This document shows positions 45,178 to 53,712 of a DNA stretch of 64,000 nucleotides, piece by piece. The notes beneath the pieces are model-generated. The model did no database searches and was not told the origin of the DNA. It worked only from the letters and a program-made list of their open reading frames with translations. The translations under genes and the position numbers were made by a program. Source of the stretch: an uncultured Akkermansia sp. (GTDB lineage Bacteria > Verrucomicrobiota > Verrucomicrobiia > Verrucomicrobiales > Akkermansiaceae); NCBI GenBank assembly GCA_947601655.1, contig CANQGG010000002.1, positions 36,667 through 100,666 of the forward strand, written 5' to 3'. Within the stretch, counting starts at the first letter, position 1, and the number at the start of each line of letters is the position of its first letter.

Positions 45178-46335
45178 TTAGGTAACAGGGGTTGATTGTA
45201 CAGTACTTGTTTCCACCTCTTCCTGTGCAGGCCGCCGCATCAGTTGCGGAGATTTAATGAGTTGCTGTCTGGGAGCAGGAGTTTCTCGCAGCTCGGGGGC
45301 GACTTCGTTAATCCATTGAAGAATAGCGGGCAATACGTCATCCGCACCATCCAATATATTGGCGTGCACGTCATGTTGCACAGTGTGGCTTCCCCCCTGT
45401 TGCGTGTAGTGAATTATGCGGTAGTTAGAATCGGGGGAATCGTCATGTTGCCGGGGAACATAGAGGCGTCTCTGATCCTGGTGTAGTTGAGTATAGAGGG
45501 CGTAAGCGTCCTCCGGCTTGGATTCCGGTGTGTCTTTGCCGGAGCATATAAGTAGGACCGGTTTTTCTCGCGGCAGGTTGAATACGCTTTTCACTGCGGC
45601 AAAATCAAATGGTTCCAGTCCGGTCAGTTCCTTCATACGCCAGCCGATGAGTTCCCTTTGCCAAATCGGCAAATTTCTACGTTGCAGTACCTTGTTGAGA
45701 GGAGCGTGCACATCGATCGCTACAATCCCCCGCAAGCGGGGTTCGTTCGTCGCAGCGTGGAGCATCAATTCCGCTCCGAAATCGCGTCCCACACCGAGCA
45801 CGACAAGTTCCTTTTGCCCCGTGCGACGCTCCAGCTCATCGATGAGGCTGGTGATATCCCTGCTTTCCCGAATTCCCCTTGTGCAGCGAGAGCGGGCTTC
45901 ATCCTCTCCTCTCGGCTCCCATAGGACACAGCGCAATCCTGCCGCCGCCAGCTGTTCTGCTATTGGCAGGGCTGATCGTATCCCGTGATCCCAATCTACG
46001 CATACCAACACGTAATCTACGGACTTCAACCCACTCAGGTCAGCATTCCCCATCCTGTCCTGAATTACCAGCTGGTGCGGTGTGCCGGCAGCCGGCAAGT
46101 TGTCAACTGTAGCAAGGCATGCGCGGATAGTGTGTTTGTCCTCGCCATGAACGATGAAAGGCTCCAAATTGAGGCCCTGCACGTGCTCAGGGAGTTCAGA
46201 GTATCCGCTATAGAGGGGATTGACAGGGTGAAGAAGGCGCTGTACCTGATTTTCAATGTGTATGCATAACCATATTCCTCCTGAGACAACTGCTAAGGGC
46301 AGCAGAATTAAAACCCATTTGCCAACACCTCTCAT
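45178..46335 (-). CDS. Membrane-anchored alpha/beta-hydrolase-like protein
   Basis: A 385-residue protein with an N-terminal membrane helix (VLILLPLAVVSGGIWLCI) and an alpha/beta-hydrolase fold outside the cytoplasm. The nucleophile elbow reads VVLGVGRDFGAEL, placing Asp185 where Ser normally sits (G-x-S-x-G). Asp nucleophiles occur in epoxide hydrolases and haloalkane dehalogenases, so the protein is either such an enzyme or an inactive relative. A possible acid and His lie in CSGKDTPE and GGSHTVQHD. The C-terminus is a Pro/Gln tail. The ATG at 46335 is six bases after a -10 box; the GTG at 46338 is an alternative. First gene of a unit with OmpA-like and HAD genes. Confidence 0.7.
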   Translation of the reverse strand: MRGVGKWVLILLPLAVVSGGIWLCIHIENQVQRLLHPVNPLYSGYSELPEHVQGLNLEPFIVHGEDKHTIRACLATVDNLPAAGTPHQLVIQDRMGNADLSGLKSVDYVLVCVDWDHGIRSALPIAEQLAAAGLRCVLWEPRGEDEARSRCTRGIRESRDITSLIDELERRTGQKELVVLGVGRDFGAELMLHAATNEPRLRGIVAIDVHAPLNKVLQRRNLPIWQRELIGWRMKELTGLEPFDFAAVKSVFNLPREKPVLLICSGKDTPESKPEDAYALYTQLHQDQRRLYVPRQHDDSPDSNYRIIHYTQQGGSHTVQHDVHANILDGADDVLPAILQWINEVAPELRETPAPRQQLIKSPQLMRRPAQEEVETSTVQSTPVT

Positions 46336-46341
46336 CACCTG

Positions 46342-46370
46342 ACTCTACCATAGCTCCCGTCTTCTGGCAA
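46342..46370 (-). promoter_or_regulatory. sigma-70 promoter of the hydrolase-OmpA-HAD unit
   Basis: On the minus strand: -35 TTGCCA (46370-46365), a 17-bp spacer and -10 TAGAGT (46347-46342). The ATG at 46335 follows after six bases. Confidence 0.6.
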
Positions 46371-46419
46371 GTCCCGGCTATGTTTGCCATGGTTAAAAAT
46401 TGCGGCGAGATAGAGTCGA

Positions 46420-47043
46420 TTATGCCTTTGGAGTGTAAGTGAGCAACAGCGCCACTGCATCCGCTGAGAGACGCTGCAGGGCCTGTAATTTGTCCTGTAC
46501 GCGCGGAAGCGACCACAGGGTAAACTCATCGTGTGCGATAAGATTGAAATACATGCCCCGCAGGCAGGTGAGGCACCATAGCCAGTCGTCCTGACGCATA
46601 CCGGGAAAGAAGGAGCGCACAGCTTCTGCCCATTCGGCGAGAGCAAAAGCGTAGTGCGATTCATAAACTTCACGAGTGAGCTCCGGGGATTCGTATCCCA
46701 TCTTGTTGAGAAAGCAGAGAGTTTGCTCTCCCGTAGCGATTTCATTCTTCGGCCAGTGAGTCAGAGGAGCGGCGAGCCAGGAAGCAATAATGGCGCGTGC
46801 ATTGCCCGAGGGAAGAGCAGCTTGCAGGGCATTACGGCATGCCGTATTGTACGGCTGAGAAAGATAGGCCAATGTATCGCGGTACAGATCGATTTTTGAG
46901 CCGAAGTGGTAGCGGATAGCGCCCATGGTAACACCGGCTTCCCGCGCCACCTCTCTCAGCGTGACACCGCGGTAGCTCAGAGCGGTGAACTCGCTGATGG
47001 CTGCGTGCATGATACGCGCCTTTGTGGCATCGGATTTGCTCAT
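46420..47043 (-). CDS. TetR-family transcriptional regulator
   Basis: A 207-residue regulator with an N-terminal TetR helix-turn-helix (ARIMHAAISEFTALSYRGVT, LREVAREAGVTMGAIRYHFGSK) and a ligand-binding C-terminal domain of unknown specificity. The ATG overlaps the stop of the upstream lipoprotein gene (ATGA), so it is co-transcribed with the mazG unit and is not divergent from a transporter as classical TetR genes are. Its targets cannot be told. Confidence 0.9.
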   Translation of the reverse strand: MSKSDATKARIMHAAISEFTALSYRGVTLREVAREAGVTMGAIRYHFGSKIDLYRDTLAYLSQPYNTACRNALQAALPSGNARAIIASWLAAPLTHWPKNEIATGEQTLCFLNKMGYESPELTREVYESHYAFALAEWAEAVRSFFPGMRQDDWLWCLTCLRGMYFNLIAHDEFTLWSLPRVQDKLQALQRLSADAVALLLTYTPKA

Positions 47044-47993
47044 AGGACATCTTCTGCTGCGCCGGAAGATTTTTCACGCTTCATGGGGGAGTTTTGTTGC
47101 AGATATTCAATGTCCTGGCGGCAGAAATGGGTGAGTTTGGTGCGTGTGATACGTCCGCCGCTTTCTTTGAGGTAGACAACCCCCTTTGCAGCATCAAATC
47201 GCATGAGTTTGGCGAAGATATGCCGCCCCCCGTCGGCGGAGGTCCAACTCCGGAAGCCGCGTTCAGCAAGACGCCCTTTGTACTGCGTGAATTCCTTATT
47301 TGCCCGAGCGACACCTTCTTTGAGCTCGATGATGAAGCCGGGAAGCATACCATCAAACCCGTCAATGCGCGCCGCAATCTTGCCGTGTGGAGTCACGATG
47401 GCGAAAGATGGTTTGCGAGTGAGTCCGTAGCGCCGCTGCAAGGAGTTGATGCTATCCGCATGGTAGGGCGTTTTGTCAGCCCGTTTGTCGTCCTGAGAGG
47501 CCCCGGAATCCAAACGCAGGAGCACGGCGTTTTTGTCGGCCCAGTCCAGGAACTCGCGCGTTGTGAGATACTGGGAGCCCAGGGCATTGCTCTGGGGACT
47601 GATGACGGAGTCATGGAACCACACGATGAGCGGTTGCTCGCGTCGGCGCGCCAGTTTGATCGCCTGAGACATATTCGACTGCCAACCGGTTCCTTGTCGC
47701 TTGTGTTCAAAAATTTCGGTCAATTCAGGAATTTCGGCGTCGGGGTGGTCAGCGTCTGTCCAAACCAATTCTTCATTCGAGCCGTTGTCGATCTTTTCGA
47801 GCTCCTCCGAGCTGCTCACGCGGACATTGACGGCATTGAGATCGCCTTTATTCGGCAGCAGGGGATTGCCCAGATTCGCGGCAGCCTGCTCTGCCGCCAC
47901 GCTCGGGTCTTCAGTGTCCGGGCGTTCGATCTCCTTTCTGGCGGTGCAGGATACCACCAGAGCGGAAACGATGAGGAGCAGGAAGCATCGCAT
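47040..47993 (-). CDS. Lipoprotein with thioredoxin-like and SHD1 domains
   Basis: A 317-residue lipoprotein: signal peptide MRCFLLLIVSALVVSC with lipobox VVSC (Cys16), an acidic linker, a thioredoxin-like domain (about 115-235; EQPLIVWFHDSVIS lacks the CxxC pair, so redox activity is doubtful), and a C-terminal SHD1-type domain (FRSWTSADGGRHIFAKLMRF). SHD1 domains are frequent in Planctomycetes and Verrucomicrobia surface proteins. The start at 47993 is fixed by the signal peptide and lies seven bases after the mazG stop. Its own stop overlaps the tetR start. Confidence 0.8.
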   Translation of the reverse strand: MRCFLLLIVSALVVSCTARKEIERPDTEDPSVAAEQAAANLGNPLLPNKGDLNAVNVRVSSSEELEKIDNGSNEELVWTDADHPDAEIPELTEIFEHKRQGTGWQSNMSQAIKLARRREQPLIVWFHDSVISPQSNALGSQYLTTREFLDWADKNAVLLRLDSGASQDDKRADKTPYHADSINSLQRRYGLTRKPSFAIVTPHGKIAARIDGFDGMLPGFIIELKEGVARANKEFTQYKGRLAERGFRSWTSADGGRHIFAKLMRFDAAKGVVYLKESGGRITRTKLTHFCRQDIEYLQQNSPMKREKSSGAAEDVL

Positions 47994-48000
47994 CTTTTGC

Positions 48001-48822
48001 TCAGGTCGTTTGCGGTTCGTTTGCCTTGACTTGGTTCCATGCCTGCTCCATCTCGTTTGCCGTGGGTGCAGATACTCGCCGCTGTTGCAACAACTCAAGC
48101 ATAGCATGAAAACGACGAATGAACTTTTCATTTGCCTTGCGCAGCGCCAGTTCAGGGTTCACTTTGCGGTGTCGGCAAAGGTTGATCGCCGTGAAAAGCA
48201 GGTCGCCCAGCTCTTCCTCCACTCGCGCGTCTCCCTCCATCATGGACAGGGTTTCCTCCACTTCGTTCATCTCCTCGTGGAGTTTGTCGCACACCCCATG
48301 GGCATCCGGCCGGTCAAAGCCCATCTTTGCTGCTTTCGCCGAGATTTTGAGGGCTCGCAAATGTTCCGGCAGCCCTTTTCCCGCGTCGTGCAGCGGCGGC
48401 TTGTCCTCATTGCGGCGTTCGGTACTCTTGATTTCATCCCATCGCCTGAGCACGCCTTGCGCATCGCTGATGCAGGCATCACCGAACACGTGCGGATGTC
48501 TCCGTACAAGTTTGTCACTCAGCTCCTGCGCGACATCATAAATATCAAAATTCTCTTCCGGGTTCTCATGAGCCATCTCGGCGTGAAAAAGTACTTGCAG
48601 CAACACATCTCCAAGTTCTTCGCGCAGGTGGCTCCAGTCTTTTGCTCGTATCGCGTCAATGCACTCGTAGCATTCTTCAATGAGGTTCGGGATGATACTC
48701 TCGTGCGTCTGTTCTGCATCCCATGGGCAGCCTCCGGGTGTGCGCAAACGGTGCATGATGGCGATGGCTCGTTCCAGCTGTCGCTTTTTCTCTTCGCAGT
48801 GCATCATGTCGTCATCATTCAT
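48001..48822 (-). CDS. mazG: Nucleoside triphosphate pyrophosphohydrolase MazG
   Basis: A 273-residue MazG, which hydrolyses NTPs to NMP and PPi as a housecleaning enzyme. N-terminal repeat: LRTPGGCPWDAEQTHESI, then the EECYE...LREELGD metal-binding Glu/Asp set and HPHVFG. C-terminal repeat: LHEEMNEVEETL and EEELGDLLFTAINL. Length fits the two-domain form. Its ATG overlaps the stop of the upstream small gene (ATGA). Confidence 0.95.
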   Translation of the reverse strand: MNDDDMMHCEEKKRQLERAIAIMHRLRTPGGCPWDAEQTHESIIPNLIEECYECIDAIRAKDWSHLREELGDVLLQVLFHAEMAHENPEENFDIYDVAQELSDKLVRRHPHVFGDACISDAQGVLRRWDEIKSTERRNEDKPPLHDAGKGLPEHLRALKISAKAAKMGFDRPDAHGVCDKLHEEMNEVEETLSMMEGDARVEEELGDLLFTAINLCRHRKVNPELALRKANEKFIRRFHAMLELLQQRRVSAPTANEMEQAWNQVKANEPQTT

Positions 48823-49112
48823 AAGCTGCGTTGGTCTTTGCGTTGGTTAGTGGCTCTTCCCTCCAGAATGTCCTCCACCTGCTGGACCACACTCCAGGCC
48901 ACCCGGCGCCGGCGGTATTTGCGCATGAGTACGTCATGCAGAGCTACCCATAATTCGTGCGTGAATTCCACAGGACATGTTTCCACTTCATCGCGCTGCG
49001 ACCGCGGCGCCTTTGGTGTACAAGTGAGCTGCCACCATTTGCCGAAATAACTCGCTTCGTATATTATTTTGCTGCCATCTTCGGCTCGCGCCTGCCATGA
49101 GACCTTCTCCAT
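48819..49112 (-). CDS. Small protein of unknown function
   Basis: A 97-residue protein (MEKVSWQARAEDGSKIIYEA...) with no membrane segment or known motif I can name. The middle has an Arg-rich helix (VLMRKYRRRRVAWSVVQQVEDIL) that could bind nucleic acid or a partner. Its stop overlaps the mazG ATG, so it is the first gene of a coupled unit with mazG, the SHD1 lipoprotein and tetR. Confidence 0.65.
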   Translation of the reverse strand: MEKVSWQARAEDGSKIIYEASYFGKWWQLTCTPKAPRSQRDEVETCPVEFTHELWVALHDVLMRKYRRRRVAWSVVQQVEDILEGRATNQRKDQRSL

Positions 49113-49161
49113 ATACGTCTTTCAGTAGATTTTCCGACGTTTCCGTATCCGTTTGCCGTTT

Positions 49162-49692
49162 TTAGCGGGCTGGAGAGGGGCTTCCCTTGCCGCCGCCCAT
49201 CTCTCGGTAGATTCGATTTTCGTCCCCTTTCATGGTGGGGGCGATTTGTTGCTTAGCTTCCGCGTCCAGAGAAATGATCAGCGGCTTGGAGCGGTTCCCC
49301 GCAGCATCGTATCTGTAGATAACCCTCTGCACGAGCTTCCCCTGAGGACAGGAATACATGCGTTCCTCCACGAGACGTGCCGAGCTGTCATAACCGTAGT
49401 TGACTTTGTAAATCGGTTTGCGCTCGTGGTTATAAATGATGCAGCCCGTGAGCTGACCGTATTTCCCTTCATGGTAGTCATTGATGGCCGCAAGCTTGCC
49501 GCTCGCCGTATAACTGGCGCAGCGCATGCCTTTGCTCCCGCTCTGCCTCTTGTACACCGAGCGCGACCCGTCCGGATGGCGCACCATGCGTGCCAGATCT
49601 TTGCTCTCGTTCGCCAGATCCGGACTTTGAGCAGGCGCCTCGCCGAGAGCAAGCAAGAGCCCGAGCGCAACAAAGAGGAATCTTGTCTTCAT
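49162..49692 (-). CDS. Secreted protein with toxin-immunity/YD-like repeats
   Basis: A 176-residue secreted protein. A signal peptide (MKTRFLFVALGLLLALGEAPAQS) is followed by short beta-hairpin repeats of the MORN/YD type: YTASGKLAAINDYHEGKYGQ, YNHERKPIYKVNYGYDSS, and IYRYDAAGNRS. Its role is unknown; antitoxin-like MORN-variant proteins and cell-surface adhesins both show such repeats. The start at 49692 is supported by a promoter seven bases upstream; the earlier in-frame codons lie in the promoter. Confidence 0.7.
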   Translation of the reverse strand: MKTRFLFVALGLLLALGEAPAQSPDLANESKDLARMVRHPDGSRSVYKRQSGSKGMRCASYTASGKLAAINDYHEGKYGQLTGCIIYNHERKPIYKVNYGYDSSARLVEERMYSCPQGKLVQRVIYRYDAAGNRSKPLIISLDAEAKQQIAPTMKGDENRIYREMGGGKGSPSPAR

Positions 49693-49699
49693 GCCGTTC

Positions 49700-49728
49700 A
49701 TTCTATCCTGTTGAGGGTGGAAACGCAA
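49700..49728 (-). promoter_or_regulatory. sigma-70 promoter of the secreted repeat protein
   Basis: On the minus strand: -35 TTGCGT (49728-49723), a 17-bp spacer and -10 TAGAAT (49705-49700). The ATG follows after seven bases. TAGAAT overlaps an upstream in-frame ATG. Confidence 0.7.
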
Positions 49729-49790
49729 GTGCGGACAGACTCCTCGAGCGAGAAAAGCAAAAAATACGCCGGAAAGAGGGGAAAGGGGTC

Positions 49791-50870
49791 TCAGCGCTTT
49801 TTATCTTTCTTGTCCTTCTTGTCCTTTTTCTTTTTGTCGTGCTTCGGCGCTTTGTATGAACCCCATTCCTCCAGAAGCGAACGCGCGACAGAAGCTTCCG
49901 GCGAATTCGGATCAAGCTTGATACAGGCATTGATCAACTGCTTAAAGCGCGCACTGGCGCCCTCCTCTCGGCGTGTCTGCCCAATGAGCAGGAAATACGC
50001 CTCCTGCCGGTCTGCCGTGCGGATATTCTCGTTACGGATGACCTTCATGCTTTCAGTGAGCATCTCCTTCAGATCCGGATTAGAACTTGCGGTAAGGAAC
50101 CCATCCTTTGTCCCCATGAGGTTGTAGAGAAGAGCCTGGGGTTTGTGAGATGTTCGAGCTACCACGCCGGTAGTGTCCTTCGGGTCTGCTTCCTGCGCCT
50201 GCTGAGCAAGATCCTCAGGCACCTTGATGGGCAAATCGGCGATTTCTCCCAGAATCTTGGCTTTTGTGGGCCCCATGACTTCGTCGGCTTTAGCAAGCAG
50301 CTCGCGCATTTTACGGAGCGCAGCCAGTTTTTTGGAGATATTCTCCAGTCCGAGCTTCCCCATCTCATCGCCTAAATAATCCAGGCCAGGCAGACAGGCG
50401 TACATTTTTCCTTCATTGTTCAGCATCAGAACCGATGGGCATACTCCAAAGGGAGGCTGAGGCATCCCGGCAGATATTTCTTTTGCCTTTTCCTTCTGTT
50501 CATCCGTCGGATTTTGATAGTATGGCACTGCAAGCAGACGTGCCGATCCCGTCACTTGCTCTATTTCAGGACGTTCCCAAAAGCTTTTAAGCATGCGTAC
50601 GCTGCGTCGATTCCAATCCGGTCCGTAACAGAAGACAATGATGCCGTCCGGTCCGGCTGCGCGCAAGGCATCGGCGTAGGTGGCATCTCGGCGAGAGGAG
50701 TTCGCAGGATTCGTCATGCCTTCCGGGGCCAGATTTGTTGCTATCTCCGGCGCTTCCAGCGAGAGCGGTTCTTCCTGTGCAAGCGCCGGCTGGGCGATGC
50801 CGAGCACCGCAAGAGCGAGAAGTCGGAGAGTGCCGGTGAATATGCGATCGTTATTTCCTGTGCTTATCAT
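49791..50870 (-). CDS. Secreted thioredoxin-like protein with lysine-rich tail
   Basis: A 359-residue protein with a signal peptide (cleavage near QPALAQE), a thioredoxin-fold segment (DGIIVFCYGPDWNRRSVRML, with no CxxC pair) and a helical region possibly made of TPR-like pairs. It ends in an extremely lysine/aspartate-rich tail (KHDKKKKDKKDKKDKKR). I do not recognise the family. The start overlaps the end of the upstream transglutaminase-like gene by 20 bp, so they are co-transcribed and probably work together outside the cytoplasm. Confidence 0.72.
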   Translation of the reverse strand: MISTGNNDRIFTGTLRLLALAVLGIAQPALAQEEPLSLEAPEIATNLAPEGMTNPANSSRRDATYADALRAAGPDGIIVFCYGPDWNRRSVRMLKSFWERPEIEQVTGSARLLAVPYYQNPTDEQKEKAKEISAGMPQPPFGVCPSVLMLNNEGKMYACLPGLDYLGDEMGKLGLENISKKLAALRKMRELLAKADEVMGPTKAKILGEIADLPIKVPEDLAQQAQEADPKDTTGVVARTSHKPQALLYNLMGTKDGFLTASSNPDLKEMLTESMKVIRNENIRTADRQEAYFLLIGQTRREEGASARFKQLINACIKLDPNSPEASVARSLLEEWGSYKAPKHDKKKKDKKDKKDKKR

Positions 50871-53451
50871 ATACGAGAACAGCTCTGAAATCTATGCCAA
50901 CCATTTGCTCTGCGCCCGAATCAATGCGTAGGAATTTGGCCTGGCGAGAGCGTCCCTCCAGGTCGACCACGGCGTAGGGTTCGTCCTTGGAATCGGGCAG
51001 ATCTGCCAGGAGCTCCCATTTTTTGCCATCGGCTGAGGTCTCGATATTCCACTCGCGGTATTTCTTGCATCCATTGGTGGGGACGATGACAATACTGGTA
51101 ATATTAGCGCGCTCCGGTAGTTGAATCGTGATTTTTACGTGGTTTCCCTTCTCGGAGAGGATACGCCCGCCGCGCGCCGTGAGCGCAGCTGCGTGCTGCA
51201 CGATGGTGCTCTGATCCGGATTGTACTTTTGCATCATCACCATGCCGCCTTCCGACACCAGTTTTCCTTCCTGTTTGGGGAAGTCCGGCATCTTATTTTC
51301 CCCTTCTGTTTCGAGGTAGGGAGCGGAGTACTTGTTTGCCAATTCCAGGAAATAATTCAAATCGCGCGGGCTGATGCGTCCGGAACTCTCCAGTGTCGCG
51401 GCGCACATCTCTTCTGCCGCGCGCACCACCGAAGCTGAGAGCAGCGCGTGTTTCTTCTGAGCCTCGGCGTCATCCTTCGGCAAGGCTTCCAACAGGGAAT
51501 CCACCATCCCGCGAATCTTGTCGCCCATGCTCTTGTTTTCATCGTACGCTTTGGCAACAGCCCAGCTGAGAGCCGGCCCAAATTTCGGTCGGCGACTCAC
51601 AGCCTCTGCGACCATCCGCAGGTATTCCTCCTTGTTGGAGAAAGCCTTGCCCAGCGAATTGTACTGGAGACTGAGCAACTTCTGAATATCCCACTCCGCT
51701 TTTTCATTGACGTCCAAATTGTCAAAAAAGCTCTTGAACGCCACCATCTTCTGCTTCGGAGTCCGCAGAGCCTTGAGCAGCGTCGGATAAATCGTCTCTG
51801 TCAGGTAATGCGAGCACATTTCGGGGTGTTTCGGCGCCACAGAGGTGCAGATAAACTCGTTTACGCCAAGGTAGCGGGAGGGCAGGCGGCTCAGCGACTT
51901 GGCCGCTGTTTGCAGGTAAAGCTTCCATACCGGGTTGTAGAGCGGCTGCATCGTCACTGCCATTTCATACACCTGGAGAGCGTTTTTCGTCTGGTGGTTG
52001 GACAGCATGACGGAACCCAGAGAGGTCATGATTTGTGCATCGCGCGTACGCTGTCCCTCGGCATACATGTCGGACATCATTTCCAATGCACTCCAGGTGT
52101 TCATGCCCCAGACCTTCCAATGAGGATGACGGTCATCAGAGATGGTGAAACTCGGATGCCACTTTCCATTGGCATAGACGGCGTAGGCGCAGTGCCCCGG
52201 CTCGCCCACTGTGATGGCGGGCACCCCGTTGGCGCAGGAAGAAGAGGCCCCGAAGTGTGAGCACCCCCCGCACACGGCGCCGGTATCGCGCACCGCTTTC
52301 GCAAAATTGTCCGGATAGAGTACATTGAACGGTTCGTAGTAAAGGGGTGTGAAGATGGTGTCACCGAACTTGTTGAGCGGCAGGTAGGGCACCTGGGAGG
52401 CCATGCCAGTGAATTTGATGGCGGGAGCCGAGGTGTTGTCGCGCATCCAGCGCATGGAACCCACCGAGCCGAACGGGCTGTCGCCCTTCCATCCGCAGGG
52501 GAAATGCATGAGCCAATCCGGCATGTTGCCGAATTGAGAGTTGAGCAGCCCCTTATCCCAGCTATCGGCGAAGAACAGGTAACGTTCGCGCGCAGGAAGA
52601 TAGGCGTTCTTTTCTGCTTCCCTTTCAGCTTTACGACTGCGCGATCTGATGCCCGGCATACTTCCCAGATTTTTCACGTCATCTGAGTTGGCTTTATTGA
52701 GCATGGCTGGACCGTACCAGCCGTTGCGGGCAAATTCTACAGCGACCGCTGCCGCAATGCGCTTTTTCACGCCGGGGCGTGCGGGTACATCATCCTCCGG
52801 GGGCACATCCTCATCCATTTTGGGATCCGCCTGGCGAAAATCGTGCACCATAGCCAGCGCCGTCTCTGCCGATTCCAGTTCACCATCGTACACGAAGGTT
52901 GACACCCATTGAAGATCATTGAGCAGGGGTAAGAGGGACTCCACGACACCCTTGCCCCGCATCAGATCCTCCAGTTTGTCGAGGTTTGACCTGTTCAGCA
53001 ATTCCCACTGGGTGATGGCCAATCGGTTTTCCGGCTTCTTGATAAACTCCAGTACACTGTCTTTGTTCACATGGTTGAGTCCCGTGCGTATGCGCGCCGC
53101 CAGCTTTTTCTGGAGTTGCTTGGGGTGCTTCCAGTCCATGGGAGTCGGTCCCTTTTCGACCTTCTCCTCTGCGACAGGTTTTACATTGTCCTCCTGCACA
53201 ATCTCCATCTTTTTCACATCCGTCGTTTCCGGATCCTCCACCTCTTCCGGTTCTTCCGGCGTCTCCTCCTGTGCAATTTCCGGCTCCTCTACCGGCTCAG
53301 GAACCACGACCGGTTCCTCCACCGGTTCGGGGGGAGGCGGGAGTTCCTGCTGCGCCACTTCCTGCTTTTCAGGCATCATCAACGGTTCCAGAAGGAAACC
53401 GATGCCCACGCAGCCGAGCAGGGCGGCGAAAAGGATGAGCTTGCTTTTCAT
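50851..53451 (-). CDS. Large envelope protein with transglutaminase-like and discoidin-like domains
   Basis: An 866-residue protein: N-terminal membrane anchor or signal (LILFAALLGCVGIGFLL), a Pro/Glu/Val-rich spacer of about 80 residues (PEPVEEPVVVPEPVEEPEIA), a helical region, then a transglutaminase-like core. The core has GAVCGGCSHFGASSS (Cys394/397) and VGEPGHCAYAVYANGKWHPSF (His420), the usual Cys and His of the fold. TPR-like repeats and a C-terminal F5/8-type (discoidin-like) beta-sandwich (ERANITSIVIVPTNGC, WNIETSADGKKWELLADLP) follow. It could be a peptidase or amide-crosslinking enzyme acting on a surface polymer. The start is supported by a promoter six bases upstream. Confidence 0.75.
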   Translation of the reverse strand: MKSKLILFAALLGCVGIGFLLEPLMMPEKQEVAQQELPPPPEPVEEPVVVPEPVEEPEIAQEETPEEPEEVEDPETTDVKKMEIVQEDNVKPVAEEKVEKGPTPMDWKHPKQLQKKLAARIRTGLNHVNKDSVLEFIKKPENRLAITQWELLNRSNLDKLEDLMRGKGVVESLLPLLNDLQWVSTFVYDGELESAETALAMVHDFRQADPKMDEDVPPEDDVPARPGVKKRIAAAVAVEFARNGWYGPAMLNKANSDDVKNLGSMPGIRSRSRKAEREAEKNAYLPARERYLFFADSWDKGLLNSQFGNMPDWLMHFPCGWKGDSPFGSVGSMRWMRDNTSAPAIKFTGMASQVPYLPLNKFGDTIFTPLYYEPFNVLYPDNFAKAVRDTGAVCGGCSHFGASSSCANGVPAITVGEPGHCAYAVYANGKWHPSFTISDDRHPHWKVWGMNTWSALEMMSDMYAEGQRTRDAQIMTSLGSVMLSNHQTKNALQVYEMAVTMQPLYNPVWKLYLQTAAKSLSRLPSRYLGVNEFICTSVAPKHPEMCSHYLTETIYPTLLKALRTPKQKMVAFKSFFDNLDVNEKAEWDIQKLLSLQYNSLGKAFSNKEEYLRMVAEAVSRRPKFGPALSWAVAKAYDENKSMGDKIRGMVDSLLEALPKDDAEAQKKHALLSASVVRAAEEMCAATLESSGRISPRDLNYFLELANKYSAPYLETEGENKMPDFPKQEGKLVSEGGMVMMQKYNPDQSTIVQHAAALTARGGRILSEKGNHVKITIQLPERANITSIVIVPTNGCKKYREWNIETSADGKKWELLADLPDSKDEPYAVVDLEGRSRQAKFLRIDSGAEQMVGIDFRAVLVYDKHRK

Positions 53452-53457
53452 GCTCTC

Positions 53458-53486
53458 TTTTTAGCGGACTTTGTGTGTTTTGTCAA
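53458..53486 (-). promoter_or_regulatory. sigma-70 promoter of the transglutaminase-like operon
   Basis: On the minus strand: -35 TTGACA (53486-53481), a 17-bp spacer and -10 TAAAAA (53463-53458). The ATG follows after six bases; GAGAG in between is too close to act as a normal Shine-Dalgarno. Confidence 0.6.
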
Positions 53487-53712
53487 GAGATGAATAGGGT
53501 CAAGCATGGCAAAAGCACCAAAAAATGCAATTATCATTTATGCTTTAAGGCTTGTGAGTTTCGGTGCGTCGAATCCATCCACGCCGTGCAGATGATGATC
53601 GGCAGGGGCGCGCATGCGGAGAAAGAGCCCCCGCAATTTTCCGAGGGCGGACCGATCACCCGTGCATCCTGCAGGGCATCCGAAGTCGTAACGCCTCTTC
53701 CTTCTCGGCTGT

